Source of the DNA: CAVSMC01 sp963798655
Lineage (GTDB): Bacteria; Pseudomonadota; Gammaproteobacteria; Burkholderiales; Casimicrobiaceae
Length of the DNA: 64,000 bases
Direction of reading: 5' to 3'
Assembly (NCBI GenBank): GCA_963798655.1
Contig: CAWCUH010000012.1
Span: 473,910 to 537,909 of the forward strand
The translations under genes were made by a program, and so were the position numbers. The first letter of the stretch is position 1. The number at the start of each line of letters is the position of its first letter. Below the pieces are notes generated by a model. That model saw nothing but the letters and a program-made list of their open reading frames with translations. It was not told the DNA's origin and made no database searches. This document shows, one piece after another, positions 18,677-27,386 of the stretch.

Positions 18677-19702
18677 TCAGTTGCCGAACAACGCCGTGTA
18701 GCGCTTCTTGATGTCGGCGACTTGCGGCAGCATAGCGGCGGGATCGTCGGGCAACAGCTTGATCTGCGACAGCGGCGTGCGATCCGCCGGCTCCTTGACG
18801 TCGGGATGCAGCGAGCGCGTGCCGCCCGTGTCCACGGTGAGCTGTTGCACCTTCGCCGTGTAGAGAAAATTCTGGAAAACGCGCGCCGCGTTCGGATGCG
18901 GCGCGTCGGCGAAGATCGCCGTCGGCGACGTGACGAACGGCGTTCCTTCCTTCGGGTAGATGATCTTCACCGGACTCTTCGCGGCGATCTCGATGAACAT
19001 GTTGTACTCGTTGCCGTCGACCATCACCGCGCGCTCGCCGCTCGCGATGGCCTTCGGCGTGGCGGTCGTCGACTGCAGCTGCAGCACGCCCTGCTTCGCG
19101 AGCTTCTCGAGGTAGTCCCAGCCGAGCGCGTTCGCGATCGCGTACGTGCCGGTCAACGCCGTCCCGCTGTAGCCGGGATGCGCCTTCGCGAGCTTGCCTT
19201 TCCACTTGGGATCGAGCAGGTCGGCGTAGCCCGTCGGCGCATCCTTCGCATCGACGATCTTCGTGTTGTAGCCCATCACCGACAGCGTCGCGCGCCATGC
19301 CGCGTAGTAGCCGTCGGGATCCTTGTATTGCGCAGCGTAGCGCTTGACGTCCGGCGGCACGTGCGCCGCGAGCCACTTCTGCTGCTTCCAGAACAGGAAA
19401 TGCGAGGCGTCCGACGAATTCACGACGTCGACGTTCTTGATGCCCGACTGGTACTCCTGGTTGATGCGCTGGAAGACGCGCTCGGAGCCCGAGCGCTCGA
19501 CGTCGACATCGACGTTCGGGTACTCGGCGCGAAACGCTTTCGCCACCGCCTCGGCCACCTTGACGTCGACCGACGTGTACCAGACGACCTTGCCTTCCTT
19601 CGCCGCCGCGGCGACCATCGCCGGCGTCGTTTCCTGCGCGAGCGCGGCGCCTGCTGTCCATGCGGCGCACGCGCAGGCCGCGAACATCGTCCAGCGTTTC
19701 AT
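18677..19702 (-). CDS. Extracellular solute-binding protein (FbpA-like family)
   Basis: 341 aa periplasmic binding protein, signal peptide about residues 1-22 (ending ALAQE). It shows the AfuA/FbpA family opening AAAAKEGKVVWYTSVDVKVA, the RSGSERVFQRINQEY segment, and ATLSVMGYNTKIVDAKDAPT. The paired tyrosines that bind ferric iron in FbpA are not obvious, so the ligand may be an organic or phosphorus compound instead. Lies between the ATPase and fused permease genes of the same operon. Confidence 0.88.
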   Translation of the reverse strand: MKRWTMFAACACAAWTAGAALAQETTPAMVAAAAKEGKVVWYTSVDVKVAEAVAKAFRAEYPNVDVDVERSGSERVFQRINQEYQSGIKNVDVVNSSDASHFLFWKQQKWLAAHVPPDVKRYAAQYKDPDGYYAAWRATLSVMGYNTKIVDAKDAPTGYADLLDPKWKGKLAKAHPGYSGTALTGTYAIANALGWDYLEKLAKQGVLQLQSTTATPKAIASGERAVMVDGNEYNMFIEIAAKSPVKIIYPKEGTPFVTSPTAIFADAPHPNAARVFQNFLYTAKVQQLTVDTGGTRSLHPDVKEPADRTPLSQIKLLPDDPAAMLPQVADIKKRYTALFGN

Positions 19703-19770
19703 GCTGTCTCCTCGGTTTGCGAGCCGTTGTCCCTGCGGCGCGCGATCGGTCGCGCTGCCTCGTTTTGGAT

Positions 19771-20829
19771 TCAATGCACGAGCCCGCGGCAACGCTGCGG
19801 GTCGAGCCGCACGTGCACGCGGCTGCCGACAGCCACGTCGATGCGCGCGGGGGCCGCGATCAGCAGCTCCTGGCCCACGTCGACGATGTAATCGCGATGG
19901 CTGCCAAGATATGCCTGGCTGCGCACGATGCCGGGCAACACGTTGTCGGCGCCGTTCGCGCCGTCGGGCATCAGCTCGACGTCGTGCGTCTTCACGCAGA
20001 CGCTCATGTCGCGGCCGTCGCCGGCGAACCGGCCCTGACCGACGACGAGCGTGCGCTCGCCGATGCGCACGGCGTTGCCGCCCGCGTGCGTGACGCGAAG
20101 CACGTTGCTTGCGCCGATGAAGCGCGCGACGAACTCGGTTTCCGGGCGCTCGTAGACCTCGTCCGGCGTGCCGGTCTGCTCGATGCGGCCGGCGTTCATC
20201 ACGACGATGCGGTCCGCCATCGTCATCGCCTCGATCTGGTCGTGCGTGACGTAGAGCGACGTGTACTGGAACGCGTCGTGCAGTCGCCGGATCTCGAAGC
20301 GCATCTCGTGACGCAGGTTCGCGTCGAGGTTCGACAGCGGCTCGTCCATCAGCAGGATGTCCGGCTTCGCCGCGAGCGCCCGGGCGAGCGCGACGCGTTG
20401 CTGCTGTCCGCCCGAAAGCTCGGCGGGGTAGCGGTCGGCTTGCGCGGTGAGCTTCGCCGCCTTCAGAAGCTCGTCGACACGCGCCGAGCGCTCCGCTGAC
20501 GGCATCCTTTTCATCTTGAGCGCGTAGCCGACGTTGTCGCGCACCGTCATGTGCGGCCAGATCGCGTAGCTCTGGAAGATCATGCTCATGTTGCGCCGCT
20601 CGGGCGCAACGACGGAGCCGACGGACGACACCGTCTTGCCGCCCACGCGGATCTCGCCGCCGTCCGGCTCGATGAAGCCGGCGATCATCCGCAGCGTCGT
20701 CGTCTTGCCGCAACCCGAAGGACCGAGCAGACAGACGAACTCGCCGTGGCGCACGGACAGGTCGATGCCGTCGACGGACACGACGTCCACGTAACGCTTG
20801 CTGAGCTTTTCGAGATCGAGGCTGGCCAT
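19771..20829 (-). CDS. ABC transporter ATP-binding protein (FbpC/PotA type)
   Basis: 352 aa ATPase. Walker A GPSGCGKTTTLRMIAGF, Q-loop MIFQSYAIWPHMTV, signature LSGGQQQRVALARALA, Walker B ILLMDEPLSNLD, and switch His in YVTHDQIEAM; the last 110 residues form the TOBE domain of the CUT1/FbpC class. It is the first gene of the minus-strand operon reaching to the GFA gene at 13148. The 164 bases between it and the tRNA should contain the promoter; no operator was recognised. Confidence 0.93.
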   Translation of the reverse strand: MASLDLEKLSKRYVDVVSVDGIDLSVRHGEFVCLLGPSGCGKTTTLRMIAGFIEPDGGEIRVGGKTVSSVGSVVAPERRNMSMIFQSYAIWPHMTVRDNVGYALKMKRMPSAERSARVDELLKAAKLTAQADRYPAELSGGQQQRVALARALAAKPDILLMDEPLSNLDANLRHEMRFEIRRLHDAFQYTSLYVTHDQIEAMTMADRIVVMNAGRIEQTGTPDEVYERPETEFVARFIGASNVLRVTHAGGNAVRIGERTLVVGQGRFAGDGRDMSVCVKTHDVELMPDGANGADNVLPGIVRSQAYLGSHRDYIVDVGQELLIAAPARIDVAVGSRVHVRLDPQRCRGLVH

Positions 20830-20993
20830 CGAGTTCGCCGGCCATCGTAATGGCGCGGCGTGAGCGAGGCAAGCAAGGAGGCCGGCGATTGGCCCGAGCG
20901 GTCAGCGAGCCGTCATCGAATCAACGGCGGACCGATTACGGCAAGCGTCCGATTTGCGCGAAGCCGCGAAACAGGCTGCGCGAAGGGATTGGG

Positions 20994-21066
<73 letters not shown>

Positions 21067-21372
21067 ATTTGCGAATCAACGGCTTATGCCGGCGATCTGC
21101 ACATACTCACTGCACATGCGCCCCGCGTACAAATCCGGGAGTCGGCATTTTACCGTAGCCCTCCGTAGGGACAAAATGCTGCCCCGCACGAGAAGAAGAA
21201 AGCCGGCGTAGCGGCGCGTGAAGTTGCTGCACGCCGCGCGTCACGCTAGCTGGCGCGGCGCCATCTCGCGCTTGAGGTGCGCGCGCGGGACCCGCGCACG
21301 TCGAAGCCGCGCCTTGCGGATTGCGATCGGAGCCGGTTGCCGCTCCGGCTGGCAGCGCAGGGCTGCGGACGG
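21067..21372. other. Gene-free stretch between tRNA-Phe and dienelactone hydrolase
   Basis: About 306 bases with no convincing gene; a 75-codon open frame at 21218 has no family look or clear ribosome-binding site. It should hold the tRNA promoter (near 21070-21120, minus strand) and the end of the 21373-22167 transcript. A weak hairpin pairs GCATTTT (21145-21151) with AAAATGC (21173-21179) around an inner CCCT/AGGG pair. No operator or integration scar was recognised. Confidence 0.5.
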
Positions 21373-22167
21373 TTATTTCCTGAAGACGTCGGCGAAGAAC
21401 TCGGACGCCTCGCCCTCTGCTTCCTTGTTCACCTTTGCGTCATAGCGCAAGGGTAAGTTGAACTTCTTGCCGAGCGCGGTTGCCTCCGGGTTCGTGAAGG
21501 CGTGCACCGCTCCGGGATATTCGATCACCCGGTAGTCGGCCCTCGCCGCGTCGAGGTCCGCCTTCAATGTTGCGTACTGCTCCTTCTTCACGAACGGATC
21601 GTCGGCGCCGTTCAAGATGAGGATCTTCGCCTTCACCGTGCCGGGCGCTGGGGCTGGCGTGTTGAGCCCGAGCGAAGCGTGGAAGCCGACGACGCCGGCC
21701 AGATCGGCGCCTGCCCTCGCCATGTTGAGCACCACCGCACCGCCGAAGCAGTAGCCGACCGCGCCGATGCGCGTGGGATCGACCGTCGGCTGTTTCGCGA
21801 GTTGCTCGCGCGCGGCGTTGAAGCGCGATTCCATCGCCTGCGGGTTATTCATCACCGAGCCCGAGAGCGCGCCCGCATCCTTGGGGTTGTCGGCGGTCCT
21901 GGCGTCGCCGTACATGTCGGCGATGAAAGCCGTGTAGCCCTGCCGCGCGAGTCTGCGCGCCTCGTTGTGCATATGCTTCGTGACGCCCCACCATTCGTGC
22001 ACGATGACGATTCCCGGCCGCCTGCCCTTATTGGCCGTGTCGTACACGACGAAACCCTTCATCGTGGTGTCGCCCGCGTGGTACGTGACCGGCGTCTCCT
22101 TGATTGCGGCGAACGCCGGGGCGGTGATCGAGAGCGCCAGCAGCGCTGCCAGAAGCTGCGTTTTCAT
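21373..22167 (-). CDS. Dienelactone hydrolase family protein (secreted)
   Basis: 264 aa alpha/beta hydrolase with a signal peptide (residues 1-21, ending AFAA), so probably periplasmic. The triad of the family is visible: nucleophile Cys in GAVGYCFGGAV, Asp in LNGADDPFV, and His in PGAVHAFTNPEA; the oxyanion area is VIVHEWWGVTKHM. Dienelactone hydrolases open lactone or ester bonds, but secreted members of this kind have no firmly known substrate. Stands alone on the minus strand, 117 bases from the PhyH gene upstream. Confidence 0.88.
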   Translation of the reverse strand: MKTQLLAALLALSITAPAFAAIKETPVTYHAGDTTMKGFVVYDTANKGRRPGIVIVHEWWGVTKHMHNEARRLARQGYTAFIADMYGDARTADNPKDAGALSGSVMNNPQAMESRFNAAREQLAKQPTVDPTRIGAVGYCFGGAVVLNMARAGADLAGVVGFHASLGLNTPAPAPGTVKAKILILNGADDPFVKKEQYATLKADLDAARADYRVIEYPGAVHAFTNPEATALGKKFNLPLRYDAKVNKEAEGEASEFFADVFRK

Positions 22168-22284
22168 GGCTTTTCCTGTGGGCCGAGGGCAAGGGAGACT
22201 GGCCGAGCAATCTAGCGCGGCAGTGCAGACATCGCAACGTGTGCCGGACTGCCGCGACGCGCCCGCGCACGTCGTTGCGCCCCG

Positions 22285-23184
22285 CTACATCGACGCGGAG
22301 GCCTCTTCCTGCTGCAGCGCGAAGATCGACGTGTAGCCGCGCGACCAATCGGGGGGCATCAGGCAGGGTCGCGGGTCGTGGTGCGCCCATTGCGCTTTCT
22401 GCCCGCGGATGATCGATTGATCCTTGCTGGAGCGAATCGGATTCACCGTATAGGGAAAGGCGTCCGCCGAGCTCAACGCATAGAGCAGGAGCGGCCGCCC
22501 GAGATCGGAGCGATTCCTGTCCGAATAGTGGAGCATCCGGCAGTTGTGCAGCGTCAGCGAACCGGCCGGCCCGGGCAGCGGCACCGCCTTCGTCAAATCG
22601 AGCTTCGCCACATCCGACTCGCGCAGGCAACCGGTCCAGCTTCCGCGCTCGTCGTATTGCGTGAACATCGGGTCGATCAGATGGCTCCTCGGCAGCACCT
22701 GCAGCGGCGCCTGGTCCATGCCGCAGTCGTAGAGGTACGTCCCGACGGTAAGCGGCGAGTAGTTGGTGTGCGGCCAGAACGAGATGTCGTAGTGCCACTT
22801 CACCTCTTCGCCGCCGCGCGCCCATTTGAAGTTGAGCTTCGAGTGATGGAACTTGACGTCGGGGCCGACGAGGTCGGCCACGATGTCGCCGACGAGCGAT
22901 TGCGAGACGTAATCCCAGTAAGCGGGATGCTGGTCGACCGGCGCCGATACCCGGCGCAGCCGTGGCGCATCGGGACGGTGGTCGGGCTCGAGATCCCACA
23001 CCGCGTCCGATGCCGTCACCTTGCGGCTGCGCCCGACGAGCTCGTCGGTCGCCGCGCGCAGCCGCTCGATCCACTCCGCTGGCACGATGCCGGGAAGCAG
23101 CAGGTAGCCCTCGGTGAAATAGAACTCGCGTTGCGCCTGGCTGAGCACGCGCGGCGGATGGGCAAGCACTTGTTCGGGGGTCAT
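22285..23184 (-). CDS. Phytanoyl-CoA dioxygenase (PhyH) family protein
   Basis: 299 aa Fe(II)/2-oxoglutarate-dependent oxygenase. The iron-binding facial triad is seen as VKWHYDISFWPH (His and Asp) and the distal His in NCRMLHYSDRNRSDLGRP, with the Arg that holds 2-oxoglutarate just after it. Such enzymes hydroxylate or demethylate small substrates. It lies 101 bases after the DUF1638 gene on the same strand, with a short hairpin between them, so it may be the last gene of the corrinoid operon or a separate unit. Substrate unknown. Confidence 0.87.
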   Translation of the reverse strand: MTPEQVLAHPPRVLSQAQREFYFTEGYLLLPGIVPAEWIERLRAATDELVGRSRKVTASDAVWDLEPDHRPDAPRLRRVSAPVDQHPAYWDYVSQSLVGDIVADLVGPDVKFHHSKLNFKWARGGEEVKWHYDISFWPHTNYSPLTVGTYLYDCGMDQAPLQVLPRSHLIDPMFTQYDERGSWTGCLRESDVAKLDLTKAVPLPGPAGSLTLHNCRMLHYSDRNRSDLGRPLLLYALSSADAFPYTVNPIRSSKDQSIIRGQKAQWAHHDPRPCLMPPDWSRGYTSIFALQQEEASASM

Positions 23185-23201
23185 GGGCTCCTCCTGCTAT
23201 G

Positions 23202-23221
23202 GCGCGCCCCGGTGGGCGCGC
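23202..23221. other. GC-rich hairpin between DUF1638 and PhyH genes
   Basis: Perfect 8-bp stem GCGCGCCC/GGGCGCGC with a 4-base loop. No T-run follows on the minus strand, so it is not a canonical terminator; it could still reduce transcription or protect the mRNA at the junction. Confidence 0.5.
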
Positions 23222-23285
23222 GCACCGCAATGCCGATTATAGGCAACGCGCGCGCGACGGCGTCCAGCCGCGCGCTGCGGCGGCT

Positions 23286-24035
23286 TTACGCGGCCTTTTC
23301 GCCGCGCGCGATCGGCTGCGGTGCCGGCTCGCCGCCGCGCAGGAAGAGATCCTGCGAGATCTCGCCGCCCGGCTTCACCACGACGAATTCCTCGTCGGCC
23401 TCGCAGGCCCGAGCACCGATCTTGACCAGCGTCTCGATCAACCCGGTCGAGCCGAGCGTTTCCTCGTACACGACTTCGCCGAAGCGCGCGCCCATGAACC
23501 GCGCAACCGCGCTCGCCTGCTCGCGGTAGTCGTCGAGCTCCTGCTGCGAGAAGCCGACGAGGCAGATCTTGCGATAGTGCTTGTATTTCATCTCGAACAG
23601 GTAGTCGGCCGTCTCCTCGTCGAACTCCTTCACGTAATCGTGATAGTCGGCGAGCGGCTCGTCGCGCGCGTCGATCCAGCCCTTGGTGAGATAGTAGGTG
23701 TTCGGACTCGCGAAGAAGCGCTGCACATAGCGCTGATGCGAGCCGAGGAAGATCGCGACGCAGTCGTGCGTGCGGGGAATGATCAGCGTGTGCTCGCGCG
23801 CCTTGACGCCGACCAGGCCGTTGCCGCAAAGGCCGTAGCCGACGATGACGAAGCTCGGCTCGCCAATCGCGTCGATGCGCTCCTGCAATGCGGCCCCGAG
23901 CTTCTTCGGCGAGTTGTGCAGCATCACGTCGAGCCAGACGGCGGGCGTGCCTTCGGGCAGGCGCTTGCCGAGCAGATCCTCGAGCACCTTGCACGAGATG
24001 ACGACGGTCGGACGCGCAGTTGCGTGATCGTGCAT
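23286..24035 (-). CDS. DUF1638 family protein in corrinoid methyltransferase operon
   Basis: 249 aa cytoplasmic protein of DUF1638. Visible blocks: VVISCKVLEDLLGKRLP, FVIVGYGLCGNGLVGVKARE, LIIPRTHDCVAIFLGSHQRY and YYLTKGWIDARDEPLADYHD; conserved Cys, His and Asp residues in them look like a metal or cofactor site. I know of no proven function; the family is often encoded beside corrinoid-dependent methyltransferases, which is the case here. The ATG at 24035 lies 4 bases after the MetV-MetF stop. A role in corrinoid loading, methyl transfer or protection is inference only. Confidence 0.82.
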   Translation of the reverse strand: MHDHATARPTVVISCKVLEDLLGKRLPEGTPAVWLDVMLHNSPKKLGAALQERIDAIGEPSFVIVGYGLCGNGLVGVKAREHTLIIPRTHDCVAIFLGSHQRYVQRFFASPNTYYLTKGWIDARDEPLADYHDYVKEFDEETADYLFEMKYKHYRKICLVGFSQQELDDYREQASAVARFMGARFGEVVYEETLGSTGLIETLVKIGARACEADEEFVVVKPGGEISQDLFLRGGEPAPQPIARGEKAA

Positions 24036-24039
24036 CGGT

Positions 24040-25470
24040 TCAATCCTCCACAGCCGCGGCTGCATCGGCAGCGGCGAGCATCGGCGTGCGTGCGCCGAGC
24101 ACACCCGATTCGGCGACGATCGAGCTCACCATCCGCTCCTGCCGGTACGCCATCACGTGCACGCCCGCGATGCCGGGAATCTCGCGAATGGCGCGGATCA
24201 GCTCGATGCAGATGCGTCGGCCTTCTTCGCGCGGGTCCCTTGCATGTTCGAGCCGCGCAACGATCGCGTCCGGAATATGCACGCCGGGAACGTTCGCTCG
24301 CATCCAGCGCGCGGTCTTCGCCGACGCGAGCGGGCCGACGCCGACGAGGATGTGCGCCGCTTCGTGCAACCCTTCGGCCCGCGCATGCTCCATGTACACC
24401 TCGAGCCGGTCGAGATCGAAGCAGTATTGCGTCTGCACGAACTGCGCGCCGGCGGCGATCTTGCGGCGCAGCCGGTCGATGCGCACCGTCGTCGATGCGG
24501 CGAACGGGTTGCCGGCGGCGCCAAGGAACAGCGCCGGGGCATGCGCGAGCTTGCGTCCCGACAGGAATTCGCCGGCATCGCGCATCTTGCGCGCCGTGGC
24601 GAGCAGCGTGAGGCTGTCGAGGTCGCCGACGTGCTTCGCGCCCGGATGATCGCCGTTGCCCACATGGTCGCCGGTGATGCACAGCACGTTGCGCACGCCG
24701 AGCGCCGCCGCACCGAGCAGGTCGCCCTGGATCGCGATCCGGTTGCGGTCGCGACAGGCGATCTGCATGACCGGCTCGCATCCTGCCCGCATCAGCAGCA
24801 GCGAAACGGCAACGCTCGACATGTGGCAGTTCGCACCCGACGCGTCGGTGACGTTCAGCGCGTCGACCGAGCCGCGGAACGGATCGAGCCGAGCGAGCAC
24901 GTCGGCGGGATCGGCCGAATCGGGCGGCGAGAACTCGGCGGTGACGACGAACGCGCCGCTCGCGAGCAGGGACTCGAGCCGGCTGCCCGACGGCTGCACC
25001 GGCGCATCGAAGGCGACGCACGGTGCCGGCTTGTCGTCGTTGATCAGCGCAAGCCATGTCGAGCGTCCCGCGAGATCGTGCTCCGCAGGCGCCGTCGGTG
25101 CGGCGGGCAGGTGACCCGCCGCGGTGCGCGCCGCGCCGCGCCAGCCTTCGAGACCGACGCAACGCATTTGCGGATTCACTTCGCACGTTCCGTCGGCGCG
25201 CACGCCGCCGCACGGACCATTGCGCACCTGCTTCGGGCAGTTCATCGGACATGCCATGCCGGTCGCCGAAAGCACGCAGCGGCCGCACATCTGGCAGTCG
25301 AACAGCGCGCCCTTCACCGCACGCTCGACCGCCGTCATCGGCCGCTCGAGGCGCTTGATGCCGATCGCGCGCGCGAGCGGGCGCAACGCACGCAGCGCGG
25401 CTTCGAGTCCTCCGTACGCGCGCTCCATCAGCGCCGCATGCCGGACCGCCCATCGTCGCATCACGAGCAT
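24040..25470 (-). CDS. metF: MetV-MetF fusion: methylenetetrahydrofolate reductase
   Basis: 476 aa, two parts. Residues about 50-110 are a MetV-like cysteine-rich domain (LFDCQMCGRCVLSATGMACP, then NCPKQVRNGPCGG and TCEV..MRC) that in acetogens binds a metal or cluster next to MetF. From about residue 165 on is a MetF TIM barrel: FVVTAEFSPPDSADP, NVTDASGANCHMSS, VLCITGDHVGNGDHPGAKHV, GAQFVQTQYCFDLDRLEVYM. It interconverts methyl-THF and methylene-THF; in this operon it most likely runs in the oxidative direction, taking methyl-THF made by the 27387-28187 enzyme. ATG at 25470, 13 bases after the activator gene. Confidence 0.9.
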   Translation of the reverse strand: MLVMRRWAVRHAALMERAYGGLEAALRALRPLARAIGIKRLERPMTAVERAVKGALFDCQMCGRCVLSATGMACPMNCPKQVRNGPCGGVRADGTCEVNPQMRCVGLEGWRGAARTAAGHLPAAPTAPAEHDLAGRSTWLALINDDKPAPCVAFDAPVQPSGSRLESLLASGAFVVTAEFSPPDSADPADVLARLDPFRGSVDALNVTDASGANCHMSSVAVSLLLMRAGCEPVMQIACRDRNRIAIQGDLLGAAALGVRNVLCITGDHVGNGDHPGAKHVGDLDSLTLLATARKMRDAGEFLSGRKLAHAPALFLGAAGNPFAASTTVRIDRLRRKIAAGAQFVQTQYCFDLDRLEVYMEHARAEGLHEAAHILVGVGPLASAKTARWMRANVPGVHIPDAIVARLEHARDPREEGRRICIELIRAIREIPGIAGVHVMAYRQERMVSSIVAESGVLGARTPMLAAADAAAAVED

Positions 25471-25483
25471 CGTCGTCGCCCCG

Positions 25484-27364
25484 TCACGCGATCTCGAGCG
25501 CGGCCGGCGCCGCGGCGAGCGCCGTATGCGTGACGAACAGGTCCTGGAAATCATCGCGCATCGAAAGCTCGAGCACGCGCACGCGCCGCGCGAGCGTTGC
25601 GGCGCGCCGGCGGTGGCGGCGATCGAACAGCGCCATGCGCGCGCCGTCGCCGGCGGCATTGCCGATCGAGCGCACGCGCTCGATCGGCACCGGCGGCACG
25701 AGTCCGATGCGAAGGATGTCCTCGGGCTCCAGATGATTGCCGAACGTGCCGGCGAGAAGGATGCGGTCGATGCGACCGAGGTTCCGCTCGGCGAGCAGGA
25801 TCTCGATGCCCGCGCGCAGCGCCGACTTGCCGAGCTGCACGCTGCGAACGTCCTGCTGCGTGAGAACGATGTCGCGGCCGGTGCGCGAGAATGGAGCGCT
25901 CACCAGCACGATTTCCCGCGCGCGGCCGTACGCGTCGCCGCGCAGTCGCGAATGGGTTCCGGCCGGGGCGAGTCCGCCGTCCTCGCTCACGAGGCCGCTG
26001 CCGACGAACGCCGCCACGCTCGAAATGACGCCCGATCCGCACAGGCCGACCGGGCGCGGGTCGCCCTTGCCGACGGTTTCCGGAATCGCCGCGCTGCGTA
26101 TCTTGCCGTCGGCGTCGACCCACACGCGCTCGATCGCGCCCGGCACGGCACGCACGCCGCAGCGAATGTGCGCGCCCTCGTAGACCGGACCGGTCGCGCA
26201 CGACGTCGCAACGAGATCGCCGTCGTGGGCGAGCACGACCTCGCCATTGGTGCCGACATCGATCAGCAGCTGCGTTCCGCGATAGAACTCGCGGCCGCGC
26301 GTGAGCAGCGCGGCGAGCGTGTCGCCGCCGATGTAGCCGGCGATCGACGGGAACACGAACACGTGTGCGCGCGGCAGCACGGCGAGCCCGAGCTCGCTCG
26401 CGCGCACTTCGACGCCGTCGGCCCACACGGGCACGTACGGCCCGCGTCCGAGCGGCTCCGGATTCACGCCGAGCAGGATGTGCTGCATCGTCGGATTGCC
26501 GACGGCGACCGCGTCGACGATGTCGGCGAGTGCGACGCCCGCCTCCTTCGCCGCCTCGTCGATCAGGCGGTTCAACTCGCCGACGAGGAGCCGGCGCATT
26601 TCCGCCAGTGCGCCGATGTCCTGCTGGATGTGCGTCATCCGCGAGATCACGTCTTCGCCGTAGATCGCCTGCGGGTTGCCCGCCGTGCGCATCGCGACGA
26701 TGCGCCCGTGCGCGAGATCGCAGAGGAACACGACGACCGACGTCGTGCCGATGTCGATCGCGACGCCGTACAGCGCATCCGAGCGGCCGACACGAAGCGA
26801 CAGCACGTCGCGTTCGGCGAAAACGGTCGCCGTCACCTCGCGCGCAGCGTCGAAGCCGCGCTGCGAAGAGTAGTCGGCGACCACGCCGAGCGGCAGCGCG
26901 ATCGAAGTGCGCCCGAGCGTTGTTGCGATTGCATGGCGCACGCGTTCGGCGAGCGGCCGCTGGGGTGCCTCGTAGGCGCCGGGCACATCGACGCAGACCC
27001 GCGCAACGATCGGGTTCGGGTCGATGGCGGTCACCGTGTACGGCTTGCGCGGCGCGCTGCGCAGCGCCTGGCTTTCGGGCGGCACCGACAGCGCGACGTC
27101 GCCGTGCACGTCGCACAGGCACGCGAGCCGATAGCCGCGCTCGTGGTCGTCGGGAAGGAGCTCGCGCTCGCTTGACGAAACCGGCGTCAACGCATCCGCC
27201 GCGCTCGCCGCAACGTCGACCTCGACGAGGCAGCTGCCGCACTTGCCGTGTCCGCCGCAGACCGACTTGATGCCGACGCCCGCTTTCCACGCCGCCGCGA
27301 GCAGCCGCTCGCCGTCGCGTACGTCGACGCTGCGCGAATCGGGATGGAAGGTGACGCGCGGCAT
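25484..27364 (-). CDS. Corrinoid reductive activator (2Fe-2S + ASKHA domains, RACE type)
   Basis: 626 aa. N-terminal 2Fe-2S ferredoxin domain with Cys at about 36, 42 and 45 (SVCGGHGKCGSC) and a fourth in YRLACLCDVHG; middle linker; C-terminal ASKHA ATPase/DUF4445 domain starting VAIDIGTTSVVVFLCDLA with a second phosphate loop IDVGTNGEVVLAHDGD and GLCGSGVISSVAAFVG. Proteins of this build use ATP to reduce the inactive Co(II) form of methyltransferase corrinoids back to Co(I). It sits between methyl-THF:corrinoid methyltransferase and MetV-MetF genes. A long frame on the other strands is only shadow. Confidence 0.92.
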   Translation of the reverse strand: MPRVTFHPDSRSVDVRDGERLLAAAWKAGVGIKSVCGGHGKCGSCLVEVDVAASAADALTPVSSSERELLPDDHERGYRLACLCDVHGDVALSVPPESQALRSAPRKPYTVTAIDPNPIVARVCVDVPGAYEAPQRPLAERVRHAIATTLGRTSIALPLGVVADYSSQRGFDAAREVTATVFAERDVLSLRVGRSDALYGVAIDIGTTSVVVFLCDLAHGRIVAMRTAGNPQAIYGEDVISRMTHIQQDIGALAEMRRLLVGELNRLIDEAAKEAGVALADIVDAVAVGNPTMQHILLGVNPEPLGRGPYVPVWADGVEVRASELGLAVLPRAHVFVFPSIAGYIGGDTLAALLTRGREFYRGTQLLIDVGTNGEVVLAHDGDLVATSCATGPVYEGAHIRCGVRAVPGAIERVWVDADGKIRSAAIPETVGKGDPRPVGLCGSGVISSVAAFVGSGLVSEDGGLAPAGTHSRLRGDAYGRAREIVLVSAPFSRTGRDIVLTQQDVRSVQLGKSALRAGIEILLAERNLGRIDRILLAGTFGNHLEPEDILRIGLVPPVPIERVRSIGNAAGDGARMALFDRRHRRRAATLARRVRVLELSMRDDFQDLFVTHTALAAAPAALEIA

Positions 27365-27386
27365 GGCGGCGTCGGGCGCGATCGAC

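Noticed and set aside
17230..18711. 493-codon plus-strand frame opposite the ABC permease
   Set aside because: Arg/Asp/Glu-rich low-complexity reading typical of the antisense of GC-rich genes; the minus-strand permease is clear.
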